Assembly: GCF_002736145.1 (NCBI RefSeq)
Contig: NZ_CP024160.1
Coordinates: forward strand, 1,612,001-1,676,000
Reading direction: 5' to 3'
DNA: 64,000 bases
Origin: Collinsella aerofaciens
GTDB lineage: Bacteria > Actinomycetota > Coriobacteriia > Coriobacteriales > Coriobacteriaceae
A model generated the notes under the pieces. That model did not search any database and was not told where the DNA came from. It was given only the letters and a program-made list of their open reading frames with translations. Made by a program: the position numbers and the translations under genes. Positions 1-7,333 of the stretch are shown piece by piece; position 1 is the stretch's first letter, and each line of letters starts with the position of its first letter.

Positions 1-2
1 AA

Positions 3-503
3 GGCATCGAACCTCCCCTCGTTCCCTTCGACGACGAAGACGGAAGTTTCTTTAAGGTCTATCTTCTCGATACGGGTCTCATGTTCTACAAACTCGGTAT
101 CAACCCGCGGCTCTGGCTCGACCTCAAAGAGGATTCCGCCATAGCACTGTCTTCCGACTTTCGAGGTGCCCTGGCTGAAAACTCGGTCATGCAGGCATTT
201 TCGAGCAATGGTCTGCGGACGTACTATTGGGTGCCGCCGTCGTCTTGGAAGACGAGCGGAGAGCTCGATTATCTACTTCAGACCGACCGAATGGAAATTG
301 TGCCCGTCGAGGTAAAGTCCGCACGCAACGTGCGCACAAGAACCCTCAGGTCGTTTATGGACAAAGCCCGGTCGCCATATGCCTACATTTTGTCCGAGAA
401 CAATTTTGCCCGCAGCGAAACTGATGACGGGCGCGAGCTACGCCACCTCCCCTTGTACGCAGCGGGTTTTATCGGAGCAAACTGTCTCAAGGGCAGTCTG
501 TAA
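3..503 (+). CDS. DUF4143-domain ATPase, C-terminal part (5' end outside window)
   Basis: An open frame enters the window without a start and ends at TAA 501-503. The visible 166 residues include KVYLLDTGLM near residue 23 and a basic tail segment VPVEVKSARNVRTR. This is the layout of the C-terminal DUF4143 domain of AAA-family proteins of unknown role, whose nuclease-like fold carries an E-x-K pair. The N-terminal ATPase with Walker A should lie upstream of base 1. The next gene starts 33 bases downstream on the same strand. The family is often scattered in accessory DNA; nothing here shows its substrate. Confidence 0.8.
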   Translation, partial: GIEPPLVPFDDEDGSFFKVYLLDTGLMFYKLGINPRLWLDLKEDSAIALSSDFRGALAENSVMQAFSSNGLRTYYWVPPSSWKTSGELDYLLQTDRMEIVPVEVKSARNVRTRTLRSFMDKARSPYAYILSENNFARSETDDGRELRHLPLYAAGFIGANCLKGSL

Positions 504-536
504 GCCCCGCACGACCGCCCAGAAAGGAAACCGCTC

Positions 537-983
537 ATGCAACGCATTCTTTTTATCTGCTATGGAAATATCTGTCGCTCGACGATGGCTGAGTCGGTGT
601 TTACCGAGCTGGTGCACCGCGCTGGGCGCGCGGGCGAGTTTGTCATCGATTCCGCGGCGACCTCGACCGAGGAGCTTGGCAACCCACCGCACCGTGGCAC
701 CGTCGCCAAGCTGCGCGAGGTCGGGATTCCCGTCGTTGCCCACCGCGCGCGACAGGCGCGTCACGCGGAGTATGGCGACTGGGATCACATTGTCTATATG
801 GATGCTGAGAACGCGCGTGGCCTGCGTCGCATCTTTGGCGACGACCCCGACGGCAAGATTACGCGCTTGCTCGATTGGACCGAGCGCCCCGGCGACGTGG
901 CCGATCCCTGGTACACCGGCAATTTCGATGCCACCTACCGAGATGTGCTCGCCGGTTGCACCGCTATGCTCGAGCAGCTGTAG
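537..983 (+). CDS. Low-molecular-weight protein-tyrosine phosphatase
   Basis: The 148-residue protein opens with ILFICYGNICRS, the CX5RS phosphate loop of the LMW-PTP family: Cys8 is the nucleophile, and Arg14 and Ser15 hold the phosphate. The acid-loop motif DPWY lies near residue 124, as expected for the general-acid Asp. Length is normal for the family. AAAGGA lies just before the ATG. In many bacteria such enzymes act on tyrosine kinases of capsule export or on arginine phosphate; no kinase lies nearby, so the substrate is unknown. A large palindrome follows the gene. Confidence 0.92.
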   Translation: MQRILFICYGNICRSTMAESVFTELVHRAGRAGEFVIDSAATSTEELGNPPHRGTVAKLREVGIPVVAHRARQARHAEYGDWDHIVYMDAENARGLRRIFGDDPDGKITRLLDWTERPGDVADPWYTGNFDATYRDVLAGCTAMLEQL

Positions 984-1022
984 GCAAGCGAGCTCGCGGG
1001 CCACGCCTTCGGCGCGAAACAA

Positions 1023-1140
1023 GCGTGGATAATTTCCCCCATGAAAAATGAGCGTGGAAAATCTCCCACTTTGAGCGTTCAAGTGCGCTCTAAACGGGAG
1101 AAAATCCACGCTCATTTTCTCGGTGGGAGATTATCCACGC
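1023..1140. repeat. Large near-perfect palindrome between convergent genes
   Basis: Arms of about 45 bases (1023-1067 and 1095-1140) pair with few mismatches, and the loop itself continues pairing (TTTGAGCG against CGCTCTAAA). Each arm holds two copies of a GCGTGGA-type unit, so the whole reads as a double palindrome. The inner string CCCACTTTGAGCG also occurs in the palindrome array at 38.1-38.5 kb, suggesting one repeat family. It sits between convergent genes and may help end both transcripts, but there is no clear U tract. Confidence 0.85.
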
Positions 1141-1144
1141 TCAC

Positions 1145-1471
1145 CTATTCGTCGACGATCTCGGCAAGCCAGACGTTCAGCGTATCGACCTCGGGGCAGC
1201 AGAACTTTGCCGTACCAGGCTCGTTGCCAGGCACGGTTCCGCCATAGCGCAAGATATCGATATAGGGAAAGCCCACGTGGCAGGCCATGGCGCACATCTT
1301 GCCGCGGTCTCGGTCGAAGTCAAAGACGTCGCCCGGCTTGTGACCATGGTGGCAGCGGCACGCACCCAGCTGGTCCACGCAGCTCACGCGGATACGCGGA
1401 CGCTTGCCGCGCGGCGCGCCGAGCGGCTTGTTCCCGCCCGCAGGCCTGACGCCCTCGCCAGCGTTACTCAT
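1145..1471 (-). CDS. TIGR04076 family protein
   Basis: A 108-residue protein. It holds GHKPGDVFDFD near residue 43, then a segment on a conserved R-x-GG pattern (ILRYGGTVPGNE) and FCCPE near the end. This order (GHK-GD-F, R-GG-x-P, CCP) is what I know of the TIGR04076 family, small proteins of unknown function rich in Cys. The N-terminal 25 residues are basic and glycine-rich and may be non-conserved. It starts inside the last codons of the kinase gene (8-base overlap), so the two are translationally coupled. No function can be given beyond the family. Confidence 0.75.
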   Translation of the reverse strand: MSNAGEGVRPAGGNKPLGAPRGKRPRIRVSCVDQLGACRCHHGHKPGDVFDFDRDRGKMCAMACHVGFPYIDILRYGGTVPGNEPGTAKFCCPEVDTLNVWLAEIVDE

Positions 1472-2288
1472 GGTCGATCACGTCCAGGCAGGCCTCGATG
1501 GGCAGACCGGCCGACTTGTCCTCTTGGTCGGCATTGCGCTCGATAAGCTCGGCTACCACGCGCATGGCATCGCTCGTCGCGCGCTGCAGGCTCCAACCGG
1601 CCATAACGCGACCGACGAGCACCGCCGAGAACGTGTCGCCCGTACCTGGGAAGTAGACCGGGATCAGGTCGAAGGGGATCGTGAAGTACTCCCCCGCCAC
1701 ATGGTCGTAACCGATGACGACATTCGCACCGTCGACCACAGCGCTCGTAATGACCACCGACTTGGCGCCCAGGGCACGCACGGCATCCACAAGAGCGCGG
1801 CCCTCATCGGGCGTGATTTGCTCGGCAATGGGCGTATCGGCGAGCAGACACGCTTCGGTGTAGTTTGGCACCGCATAGTCGGCGCACTCGAGCAGACTGC
1901 GCATGAGGCCGATCGTGGACTCGGGCACGCCGGCATAGAGCTTGCCGTTGTCGCCCATGATGGGATCGACGAACACCTTGGTGCCCTTTTGCGCGCGGCG
2001 GTGGCAAAAGTCCGAGATGATACGCGTCTCTTCCTCGGTCACGATAAAGCCGGTCGAGATGGCGTCGAACTCAAAGCCAAGCTCCTCCCAGATAGCGAGG
2101 CTTTGACGCACGTACTCGGTGGTGTCGTGGATGTAGAACTTGGGGTAGTTGAGCGTATCGGAAACGAGCGCCGTCGGCAGGTTATGGATACGGTAGCCCA
2201 TGTGCGACAGCACCGGCAGCATGGCGGAAAGCGCGACCTTGCCGTAGCCGCACATATCGTTGATCAGCAGCAGCTGAGTGTTCTTCAT
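1464..2288 (-). CDS. pdxY: Pyridoxal/pyridoxamine kinase (PfkB/ribokinase fold)
   Basis: The 274-residue protein begins LLINDMCGYGKVALSAMLPV, the substrate-binding start of PdxK/PdxY-type vitamin B6 kinases. It contains VDPIMGDNGKLY near residue 115 and the ATP and anion-hole motif GTGDTFSAVLVG near residue 222, whose Asp is the catalytic base. It should phosphorylate pyridoxal or pyridoxamine in B6 salvage. PdxY and pyridoxamine-specific kinases cannot be told apart by eye. GGGGGGAC lies just before the ATG. The TIGR04076 gene overlaps its 3' end. A structured non-coding region follows upstream. Confidence 0.88.
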   Translation of the reverse strand: MKNTQLLLINDMCGYGKVALSAMLPVLSHMGYRIHNLPTALVSDTLNYPKFYIHDTTEYVRQSLAIWEELGFEFDAISTGFIVTEEETRIISDFCHRRAQKGTKVFVDPIMGDNGKLYAGVPESTIGLMRSLLECADYAVPNYTEACLLADTPIAEQITPDEGRALVDAVRALGAKSVVITSAVVDGANVVIGYDHVAGEYFTIPFDLIPVYFPGTGDTFSAVLVGRVMAGWSLQRATSDAMRVVAELIERNADQEDKSAGLPIEACLDVIDHE

Positions 2289-2497
2289 GAGAGTCCCCCC
2301 TTAGTTCGGGCGCGGCGCGGCAGCGCCACAGTGCGACTAAGTGTAGCGCAGGGGACGTTGTGAGCGGAGGCGAGCGGTGCGAAGTGCAAATTGTTGCGGA
2401 AAGGTTTCGGAAAATGATCCCTTTTCCTCCGTCCCCAAGGGATCACATGCACCGAAGCGGACCGTGGCTGAATCACAGGTTGAGAACGGACAGCGAA

Positions 2498-2635
2498 AGC
2501 GTTCCTAAGCGAGCAAGGTGACGTGAAAGAGGAGGGCATAGGCCTTGTGGCCATGCCCGACGATTGAACGTCAGATTGCCGCTTAGGAACGCTTGCAGCG
2601 TCGAGCGGTTACGGCGTTTGGCAAAACGCCGTAAC
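2498..2635. repeat. Structured intergenic element: three nested stems plus a separate hairpin
   Basis: The 450-base gap 2289-2736 holds no convincing gene. Within it, 14-base perfect arms 2498-2511 and 2580-2593 (AGCGTTCCTAAGCG) enclose TGACGT/ACGTCA and then GGGCAT/ATGCCC with a GGCC-TTGT-GGCC tip. The result is one long stem with a symmetric internal loop. A second perfect hairpin has arms 2608-2619 and 2624-2635 (GTTACGGCGTTT), right before the marR promoter. It could end minus-strand or read-through transcripts. The first element may be a structured RNA or a repeat. Confidence 0.7.
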
Positions 2636-2652
2636 TTAATAAGTTTGGTACC

Positions 2653-2681
2653 TTGACATTCATTTCTCATGCTCCTAGATT
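2653..2681 (+). promoter_or_regulatory. Sigma70-type promoter of the marR-ABC operon
   Basis: TTGACA (2653-2658) and TAGATT (2676-2681) are separated by 17 bases, upstream of the MarR gene at 2737. The -35 box is perfect. The predicted start of transcription falls inside the inverted repeat described in the next entry, so the regulator could block its own promoter. Confidence 0.75.
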
Positions 2682-2715
2682 GGTTAGGCACAAAACAATT
2701 CCACTACCTAACTAA
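2680..2715. promoter_or_regulatory. Candidate MarR operator (inverted repeat)
   Basis: TTGGTTAGG (2680-2688) and CCTAACTAA (2707-2715) are inverted with eight of nine positions matching and an 18-base spacer. The left arm overlaps the -10 box and the right arm ends just before the ribosome site AAAGGAG (2718-2724). MarR proteins usually bind such repeats at their own promoters; binding is inferred from position. Confidence 0.55.
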
Positions 2716-2736
2716 AGAAAGGAGCAACACTAATTC

Positions 2737-3243
2737 ATGTGCGATGAACCTCTTAACCTTTGTTCGCACGAGCCCGGCGGCGACCCGTCACAGCCGGCGG
2801 ATGCACCCGAAGCGGTTAGCTCAGAAGACAAGCTTGCCAAGCGCATCCTCAATGGCCTGGGCTTTTGCGGCCATTACATGCATTTTCATGGCGGAGGCGT
2901 GTCCGGCAAGGCGCCCATCATCTGCCTGCTGGCCAAGCAACCCGGCGGCGAGATGTCGCAGCAGGAGCTCGGCATGCACTTCGACCTCAAGCCGGGGTCG
3001 CTTTCCGAGATCCTGTCCAAGCTCGAGCTCAACGGCCTCATCGAGCGCAGCCGTAACCCCAAAGATCGACGGCAACTCACCATTCGCCTGACCGAAACCG
3101 GCCGAGAAAACGCCCGCATCGATCAGGCGGCCCGCATTCGCTTTAGAGAGCAGGCCTTTAGCGCGCTCACCCACGACGAGCGCGAGGACCTCGCCGAAAT
3201 GCTCGAGAAAATCCGCGTAACCTGGGAGGAACTGGATGATTAA
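2737..3243 (+). CDS. MarR family transcriptional regulator of the ABC exporter
   Basis: 168 residues. The winged helix-turn-helix is clear: MSQQELGMHFDLKPGSLSEI (about 74-93) followed by LSKLELNGLIERSRNPKDRR and a wing ending RLTETGR. The N-terminal 35 residues are acidic and carry two Cys, which is unusual. The stop overlaps the start of the exporter gene (ATG at 3236), so expression is coupled. With the inverted repeat over its promoter, it is probably an autoregulated repressor that senses an exported compound. The ligand is unknown. Confidence 0.9.
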   Translation: MCDEPLNLCSHEPGGDPSQPADAPEAVSSEDKLAKRILNGLGFCGHYMHFHGGGVSGKAPIICLLAKQPGGEMSQQELGMHFDLKPGSLSEILSKLELNGLIERSRNPKDRRQLTIRLTETGRENARIDQAARIRFREQAFSALTHDEREDLAEMLEKIRVTWEELDD

Positions 3244-5059
3244 AACCCTTATGGGCAGCATCCGCGATTACATGAAGGTCACGATCGCCACACCGCTGCT
3301 GGTGCTTGGCGAGGTAATCTGCCAGATGATGATCCCGTTTATCACCGCCGACATGATCGACGCCATCAAGGACGGCACCGCCGTTACCGAGATGCTGCCC
3401 ACCGCCGGCCTTCTGGTGCTCATCGCGCTGACGTCGCTCGCCTTTGGCGCCGCCGCGGGCATCACCTGCAGCCATGCGAGCTGCGGCTTCGCCAAGAACC
3501 TGCGTCACGACCTGTTCTACAAGATCCAGACGTTCAGCTTTGCCAACATCGATGAGTTCTCGAGCTCCTCGCTCGTCACCCGCCTCACCACCGACATCAA
3601 CAACGTGCAGCAGGCCTTTATGATGATCATCCGTATCGCCGTGCGCGCGCCGCTGGTATTGATCTTCGCCTTTACCATGGCGTTTATCATGGGCGGCAGC
3701 GTTGCCATGGTCTACCTGGTCATCATTCCGCTGCTGGGCTTTGGACTGTTCTTTATCATCTTTAAGGTGCGCCCCATCTTCTCGCGCGTCTTCCACAAGT
3801 ACGACGCGCTCAACGAATCCGTTGAGGAAAACGTCACCGGCATGCGCGTGGTCAAGAGTTACGTGCGCCAGGACTACGAGAAGGAGAAGTTCGCCACCGC
3901 CGCGCGCGACGTCCAGATGGACTTCACCCGCGCCGAGAAGCTGCTCGCCTTCAACAACCCCATGATGAACATCTGCGTCAACGGCGCGTTCGTCGTCATC
4001 ATCTACCTGGGTTCCAAGCTCATCATCACGAGCCAGGGCACCCTGTTCGACGTGGGCCAGCTCTCCTCGACCTTTACCTATGGTTTCCAGATTCTCATGA
4101 GCCTGATGCAGCTGTCGATGATCTTTGTCATGGTGACCATGGCCGACGAATCGGCACACCGCATTACCGAGGTGCTGGCTGCCGAGCCCACGATCGCCGA
4201 TCCCGCCGAGCCCGTGCTCGAGGTTGCCGACGGCTCCATCGACTTTGACCACGTGAGCTTTAAGTATTCCGAGTACGCGAAGCGCCAGGCGCTCGACGAT
4301 ATCGACCTGCATATTAAGAGCGGCGAGACCATCGGCATTATCGGTGGCACCGGCTCGGCCAAGTCGACGCTCGTAAACCTGATCGCCCGCCTGTACGATG
4401 TCACGGAGGGCACCGTGCGCGTCGGCGGCGTGGACGTGCGCGACTACGACCTGGACGCGCTGCGCCACCAGGTAGCCATGGTGCTGCAGAAAAACGTGCT
4501 GTTTAGCGGCACCATCGCCGAGAACCTGCGCTGGGGCGACCCGAACGCCACCGACGAGGAAGTCCGCGAGGCCGCACATCTGGCCTGCGCCGACGAGTTT
4601 GTCGACGGCTTCCCCAAGGGCTACGACACCTGGATTGAGCAGGGCGGCTCCAACGTTTCCGGCGGTCAGAAGCAGCGCCTTTGCATCGCGCGTGCCCTGC
4701 TGCGTCGCCCCAAGATCTTGATCCTGGACGACTCCACGAGCGCCGTCGACACCAAGACCGACGCCAAGATCCGCGAGGGCCTGGCGAGCTATCTGCCCAA
4801 CACGACCAAGCTCATCATCGCCCAGCGTATTAGCTCCGTGCAGGATGCTGACCGCATCATCGTCATGGAGGGTGGCCGCATCAAGGACATCGGCAACCAT
4901 GACGAGCTGCTCAAGACGAGCGAGATCTACCGCGAGACCTTTACCTCGCAAAACAAGATGAGTGCCGAGGGCGAGGAGGCGGCCGAGACCGTCGCAGCCG
5001 ACACCGAGGCATCCGCACCGCAAGCTCAGACCCAGGAAGGAGGCGAGGCACATGAGTAA
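3236..5059 (+). CDS. ABC exporter half-transporter, degenerate-site subunit
   Basis: 607 residues: a six-helix membrane domain (about 1-310) then a nucleotide-binding domain. The signature is VSGGQKQR near 473 and Walker B is ILILDDSTSAVD near 493. An Asp replaces the catalytic Glu after Walker B, the mark of the inactive-site partner in heterodimeric exporters. Walker A reads GGTGSAKST near 368, with Ala for the usual Gly before Lys, which is uncommon. A charged tail of about 40 residues follows. It overlaps marR upstream and its partner downstream by 8 bases each. Substrate unknown; multidrug or lipid export is typical. Confidence 0.92.
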   Translation: MIKTLMGSIRDYMKVTIATPLLVLGEVICQMMIPFITADMIDAIKDGTAVTEMLPTAGLLVLIALTSLAFGAAAGITCSHASCGFAKNLRHDLFYKIQTFSFANIDEFSSSSLVTRLTTDINNVQQAFMMIIRIAVRAPLVLIFAFTMAFIMGGSVAMVYLVIIPLLGFGLFFIIFKVRPIFSRVFHKYDALNESVEENVTGMRVVKSYVRQDYEKEKFATAARDVQMDFTRAEKLLAFNNPMMNICVNGAFVVIIYLGSKLIITSQGTLFDVGQLSSTFTYGFQILMSLMQLSMIFVMVTMADESAHRITEVLAAEPTIADPAEPVLEVADGSIDFDHVSFKYSEYAKRQALDDIDLHIKSGETIGIIGGTGSAKSTLVNLIARLYDVTEGTVRVGGVDVRDYDLDALRHQVAMVLQKNVLFSGTIAENLRWGDPNATDEEVREAAHLACADEFVDGFPKGYDTWIEQGGSNVSGGQKQRLCIARALLRRPKILILDDSTSAVDTKTDAKIREGLASYLPNTTKLIIAQRISSVQDADRIIVMEGGRIKDIGNHDELLKTSEIYRETFTSQNKMSAEGEEAAETVAADTEASAPQAQTQEGGEAHE

Positions 5060-6971
5060 GGCAGCTACCGCCGAGCGCGCACGCAACCGCAAGGGTGGCA
5101 CCATGACGCGCCTCATCAAGATGCTCTTTGGCTTCTACCCGGTGCTTTTGCCCCTCGTCGTCGCCGGCGTGGTGCTCTGCGCCATCATCAATTCCATCGG
5201 CGCGACGTTTCTCCAGAGCGCGCTGCAAGTCATCAGCGAATCATGGCAGTCGGGCGACTGGACGGCCGCGCAGCCCAAAATTCTGAAGCTTGTGACCACC
5301 CTCGGCTGCATCTACGCCGTGGGCGTCACGTCTTCGCTCTTCTGGAACCGCGCCATGGCCGTCATCACGCAGGGCTCGCTCGAGAAGCTGCGCGAGAAGA
5401 TGTTCAACCGCATGCAGGACCTGCCGATTCGCTACTTCGACACGCACCAGCGCGGCGACATCATGAGCCACTACACCAACGACATCGACACGCTGCGCCA
5501 GATGATCAGCCAGTCGCTGCCCAACCTGCTCATGACGATCATCGTCATCGTCACCGTGTTCTTCATCATGCTGTATTACAGCGTGTGGATGTGCCTGGTC
5601 ATCATCGCCGGCGTCACCTTTATGGCCTTTATGACCAAGCTGCTCGGCTCCAACTCCGCGCGCTTCTTTATCGCGCAGCAGACCGAGCTCGGCGTGGTCG
5701 AGGGCCATATCGAGGAAGTCATGAACGGCCAGAAGGTCGTCAAGGCGTTCTGTCACGAGTCCGCCGCCGAGGCCGATTTTGACGAGCGCAACGAGAAGCT
5801 CTTCGAGGTCTCGCAGAAGGCCAACATGTACGCCAACATCCTCATGCCGATCCTCGGGAACCTGGGCGACCTGCTCTACGTGCTGGTCGCGCTGGCCGGC
5901 GGCATCTTCCTGGCGCTGGGCGTGCCCAACCTGAGCCTCTCGGGCATGGCGCTCTCCATTGCCGTCGTGGTGCCGTTCCTCAACATGACCAAGCAGTTCT
6001 GCGGCCAGATCGGCCAAATCTCGATGCAGATCAACGCCGTGGTCATGGGCCTTGCCGGCACCGAACGCATCTTTGAGCTGCTCGACGAGGAGCCCGAGGC
6101 CGACGAGGGCTACGTGACGCTTGTCAACGCGCAGGTGAACCCCGAGACCTGGGAGCTCGAGGAGGCCGACCACCACACCGGCATGTGGGCGTGGAAGCAT
6201 CCGCACCGCGCGACCGGCGAGATCGAGTACGTGCCGCTGCGTGGCGACCTGGTCATGGACAACGTGGACTTTGGCTATACGCCCGACCACGAGGTGCTGC
6301 ACGGCGTGTCCGTGTTTGCCAAGCCGGGCCAGAAGGTCGCGTTTGTCGGCGCCACCGGTGCCGGCAAGACGACCATCACCAACCTCATCAACCGCTTCTA
6401 CGACATCGCCGACGGCAAGATCCGCTACGACGGCATCAACGTCAACAAGATCCGCAAGGCAGACCTGCGCCGCTCGCTGGGCGTCGTGCTGCAGGACGTG
6501 AACCTGTTCACCGGCACCGTGATGGATAACATCCGCTACGGCAACCTGGACGCCACCGACGAGGAGTGCATCGCGGCGGCCAAGCTCGCGGGCGCCGACG
6601 ACTTTATCACCCGCCTGCCCGACGGCTACGACACCATGCTCACCGGCAACGGCGCCCAGCTGTCGCAGGGTCAGCGCCAGCTGATCTCAATCGCACGCGC
6701 TGCCGTCGCCGATCCGCCGGCGATGATCCTGGACGAGGCCACGAGCTCCATCGACACCCGCACCGAGGCCATCGTGCAGGCGGGCATGGATAAGCTCATG
6801 GAAGGGCGCACGACGTTTGTCATCGCGCACCGCCTGTCCACCGTGCGCAACTCCGACGCGATCATCTGCCTGGACCACGGCCGCATCATCGAGCGCGGCA
6901 ACCACGACGAGCTGATCGCCAAGCGCGGGTATTACTACCAGCTGTACACGGGTGCGTTTGAGCTGGAGTAG
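5052..6971 (+). CDS. ABC exporter half-transporter, canonical-site subunit
   Basis: 639 residues from ATG 5052, chosen for AGGAAGGAGG just upstream and the 8-base overlap with the previous gene. Six membrane helices are followed by an extra segment of about 55 residues (about 350-405, rich in Glu and Trp) before the ATPase domain. Such an insert is seen in some of these exporters. Walker A is GATGAGKTT near 432, the signature LSQGQRQ near 536 and Walker B AMILDEATSSID near 556, with the catalytic Glu. It pairs with the 3236-5059 product. A hairpin and a strong terminator follow. Confidence 0.93.
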   Translation: MSKAATAERARNRKGGTMTRLIKMLFGFYPVLLPLVVAGVVLCAIINSIGATFLQSALQVISESWQSGDWTAAQPKILKLVTTLGCIYAVGVTSSLFWNRAMAVITQGSLEKLREKMFNRMQDLPIRYFDTHQRGDIMSHYTNDIDTLRQMISQSLPNLLMTIIVIVTVFFIMLYYSVWMCLVIIAGVTFMAFMTKLLGSNSARFFIAQQTELGVVEGHIEEVMNGQKVVKAFCHESAAEADFDERNEKLFEVSQKANMYANILMPILGNLGDLLYVLVALAGGIFLALGVPNLSLSGMALSIAVVVPFLNMTKQFCGQIGQISMQINAVVMGLAGTERIFELLDEEPEADEGYVTLVNAQVNPETWELEEADHHTGMWAWKHPHRATGEIEYVPLRGDLVMDNVDFGYTPDHEVLHGVSVFAKPGQKVAFVGATGAGKTTITNLINRFYDIADGKIRYDGINVNKIRKADLRRSLGVVLQDVNLFTGTVMDNIRYGNLDATDEECIAAAKLAGADDFITRLPDGYDTMLTGNGAQLSQGQRQLISIARAAVADPPAMILDEATSSIDTRTEAIVQAGMDKLMEGRTTFVIAHRLSTVRNSDAIICLDHGRIIERGNHDELIAKRGYYYQLYTGAFELE

Positions 6972-6985
6972 GACCGGTTACTGAC

Positions 6986-7095
6986 GGAGGGCGCCCCGGG
7001 GGCGGGCGGGGTAATTCCTCCGTGCTCAAACATTCTCGCTTCGCTGCGAAACTGCGCGCGGAGGAAATACCCCGCCCGCCCCCGGGGCGTCCTCC
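6986..7095. repeat. Long GC-rich hairpin element
   Basis: Arms of about 38 bases pair almost perfectly around a loop containing TCGCTTCGCTGCGA. It lies 15 bases after the exporter stop and before the terminator. The loop, read on the minus strand, has CGCAGCGAAGCGAG, which resembles the centres of the hairpins at 9.78 kb and 45.94 kb. Arms differ between loci. Confidence 0.8.
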
Positions 7096-7138
7096 TGCGC
7101 GCGATCAGCCCGTCATTTAGAACGGAATAAAAGTTTGC

Positions 7139-7175
7139 GAGGCCCTGGCCGTTTGGCCAGGGCCTCGTTTTGTAA
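7139..7175 (+). terminator. Rho-independent terminator of the ABC operon
   Basis: A perfect 12-base stem, GAGGCCCTGGCC, with a GTTT loop is followed by GTTTTGT. It closes the marR-ABC transcript before tex. Confidence 0.85.
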
Positions 7176-7192
7176 GGATGATTTTTATATCC

Positions 7193-7262
7193 CCGTCCCA
7201 GAAAAATCATCGCGCAGGCTAGACGACGAAAGTAGCTAAAAAGCCCCGTCCCAAAAAGACTG
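7193..7262. repeat. CCCCGTCCCA repeat pair upstream of tex
   Basis: CCCCGTCCCA occurs twice in direct orientation (about 7193 and 7244). The second copy, with its preceding AAAGTAG and following AAAAGACTG, closely matches the right arm of the inverted repeat at 46225-46260. It probably contributes part of the region upstream of tex; no promoter stands out. Confidence 0.6.
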
Positions 7263-7333
7263 CTTTGGTGGAGTGGCAAGTGGTATCCTTGGTAGCTCTG
7301 TGCTGCAAACGCACCTTAAACGCAAGGAGTCCC

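Noticed and set aside
1404-2363. 319-codon plus-strand frame over the B6 kinase gene
   Set aside because: It is antisense to a gene with all kinase motifs; the translation has no family features.
2285-2554. 89-codon minus-strand frame next to the B6 kinase
   Set aside because: No ribosome site, overlaps the structured intergenic element, and no recognisable sequence.
3167-5119. 650-codon open frame on the minus strand opposite the first ABC gene
   Set aside because: It lies antisense to a clear ABC exporter, has low-complexity His/Asp/Val-rich translation, and is the usual shadow in GC-rich DNA.
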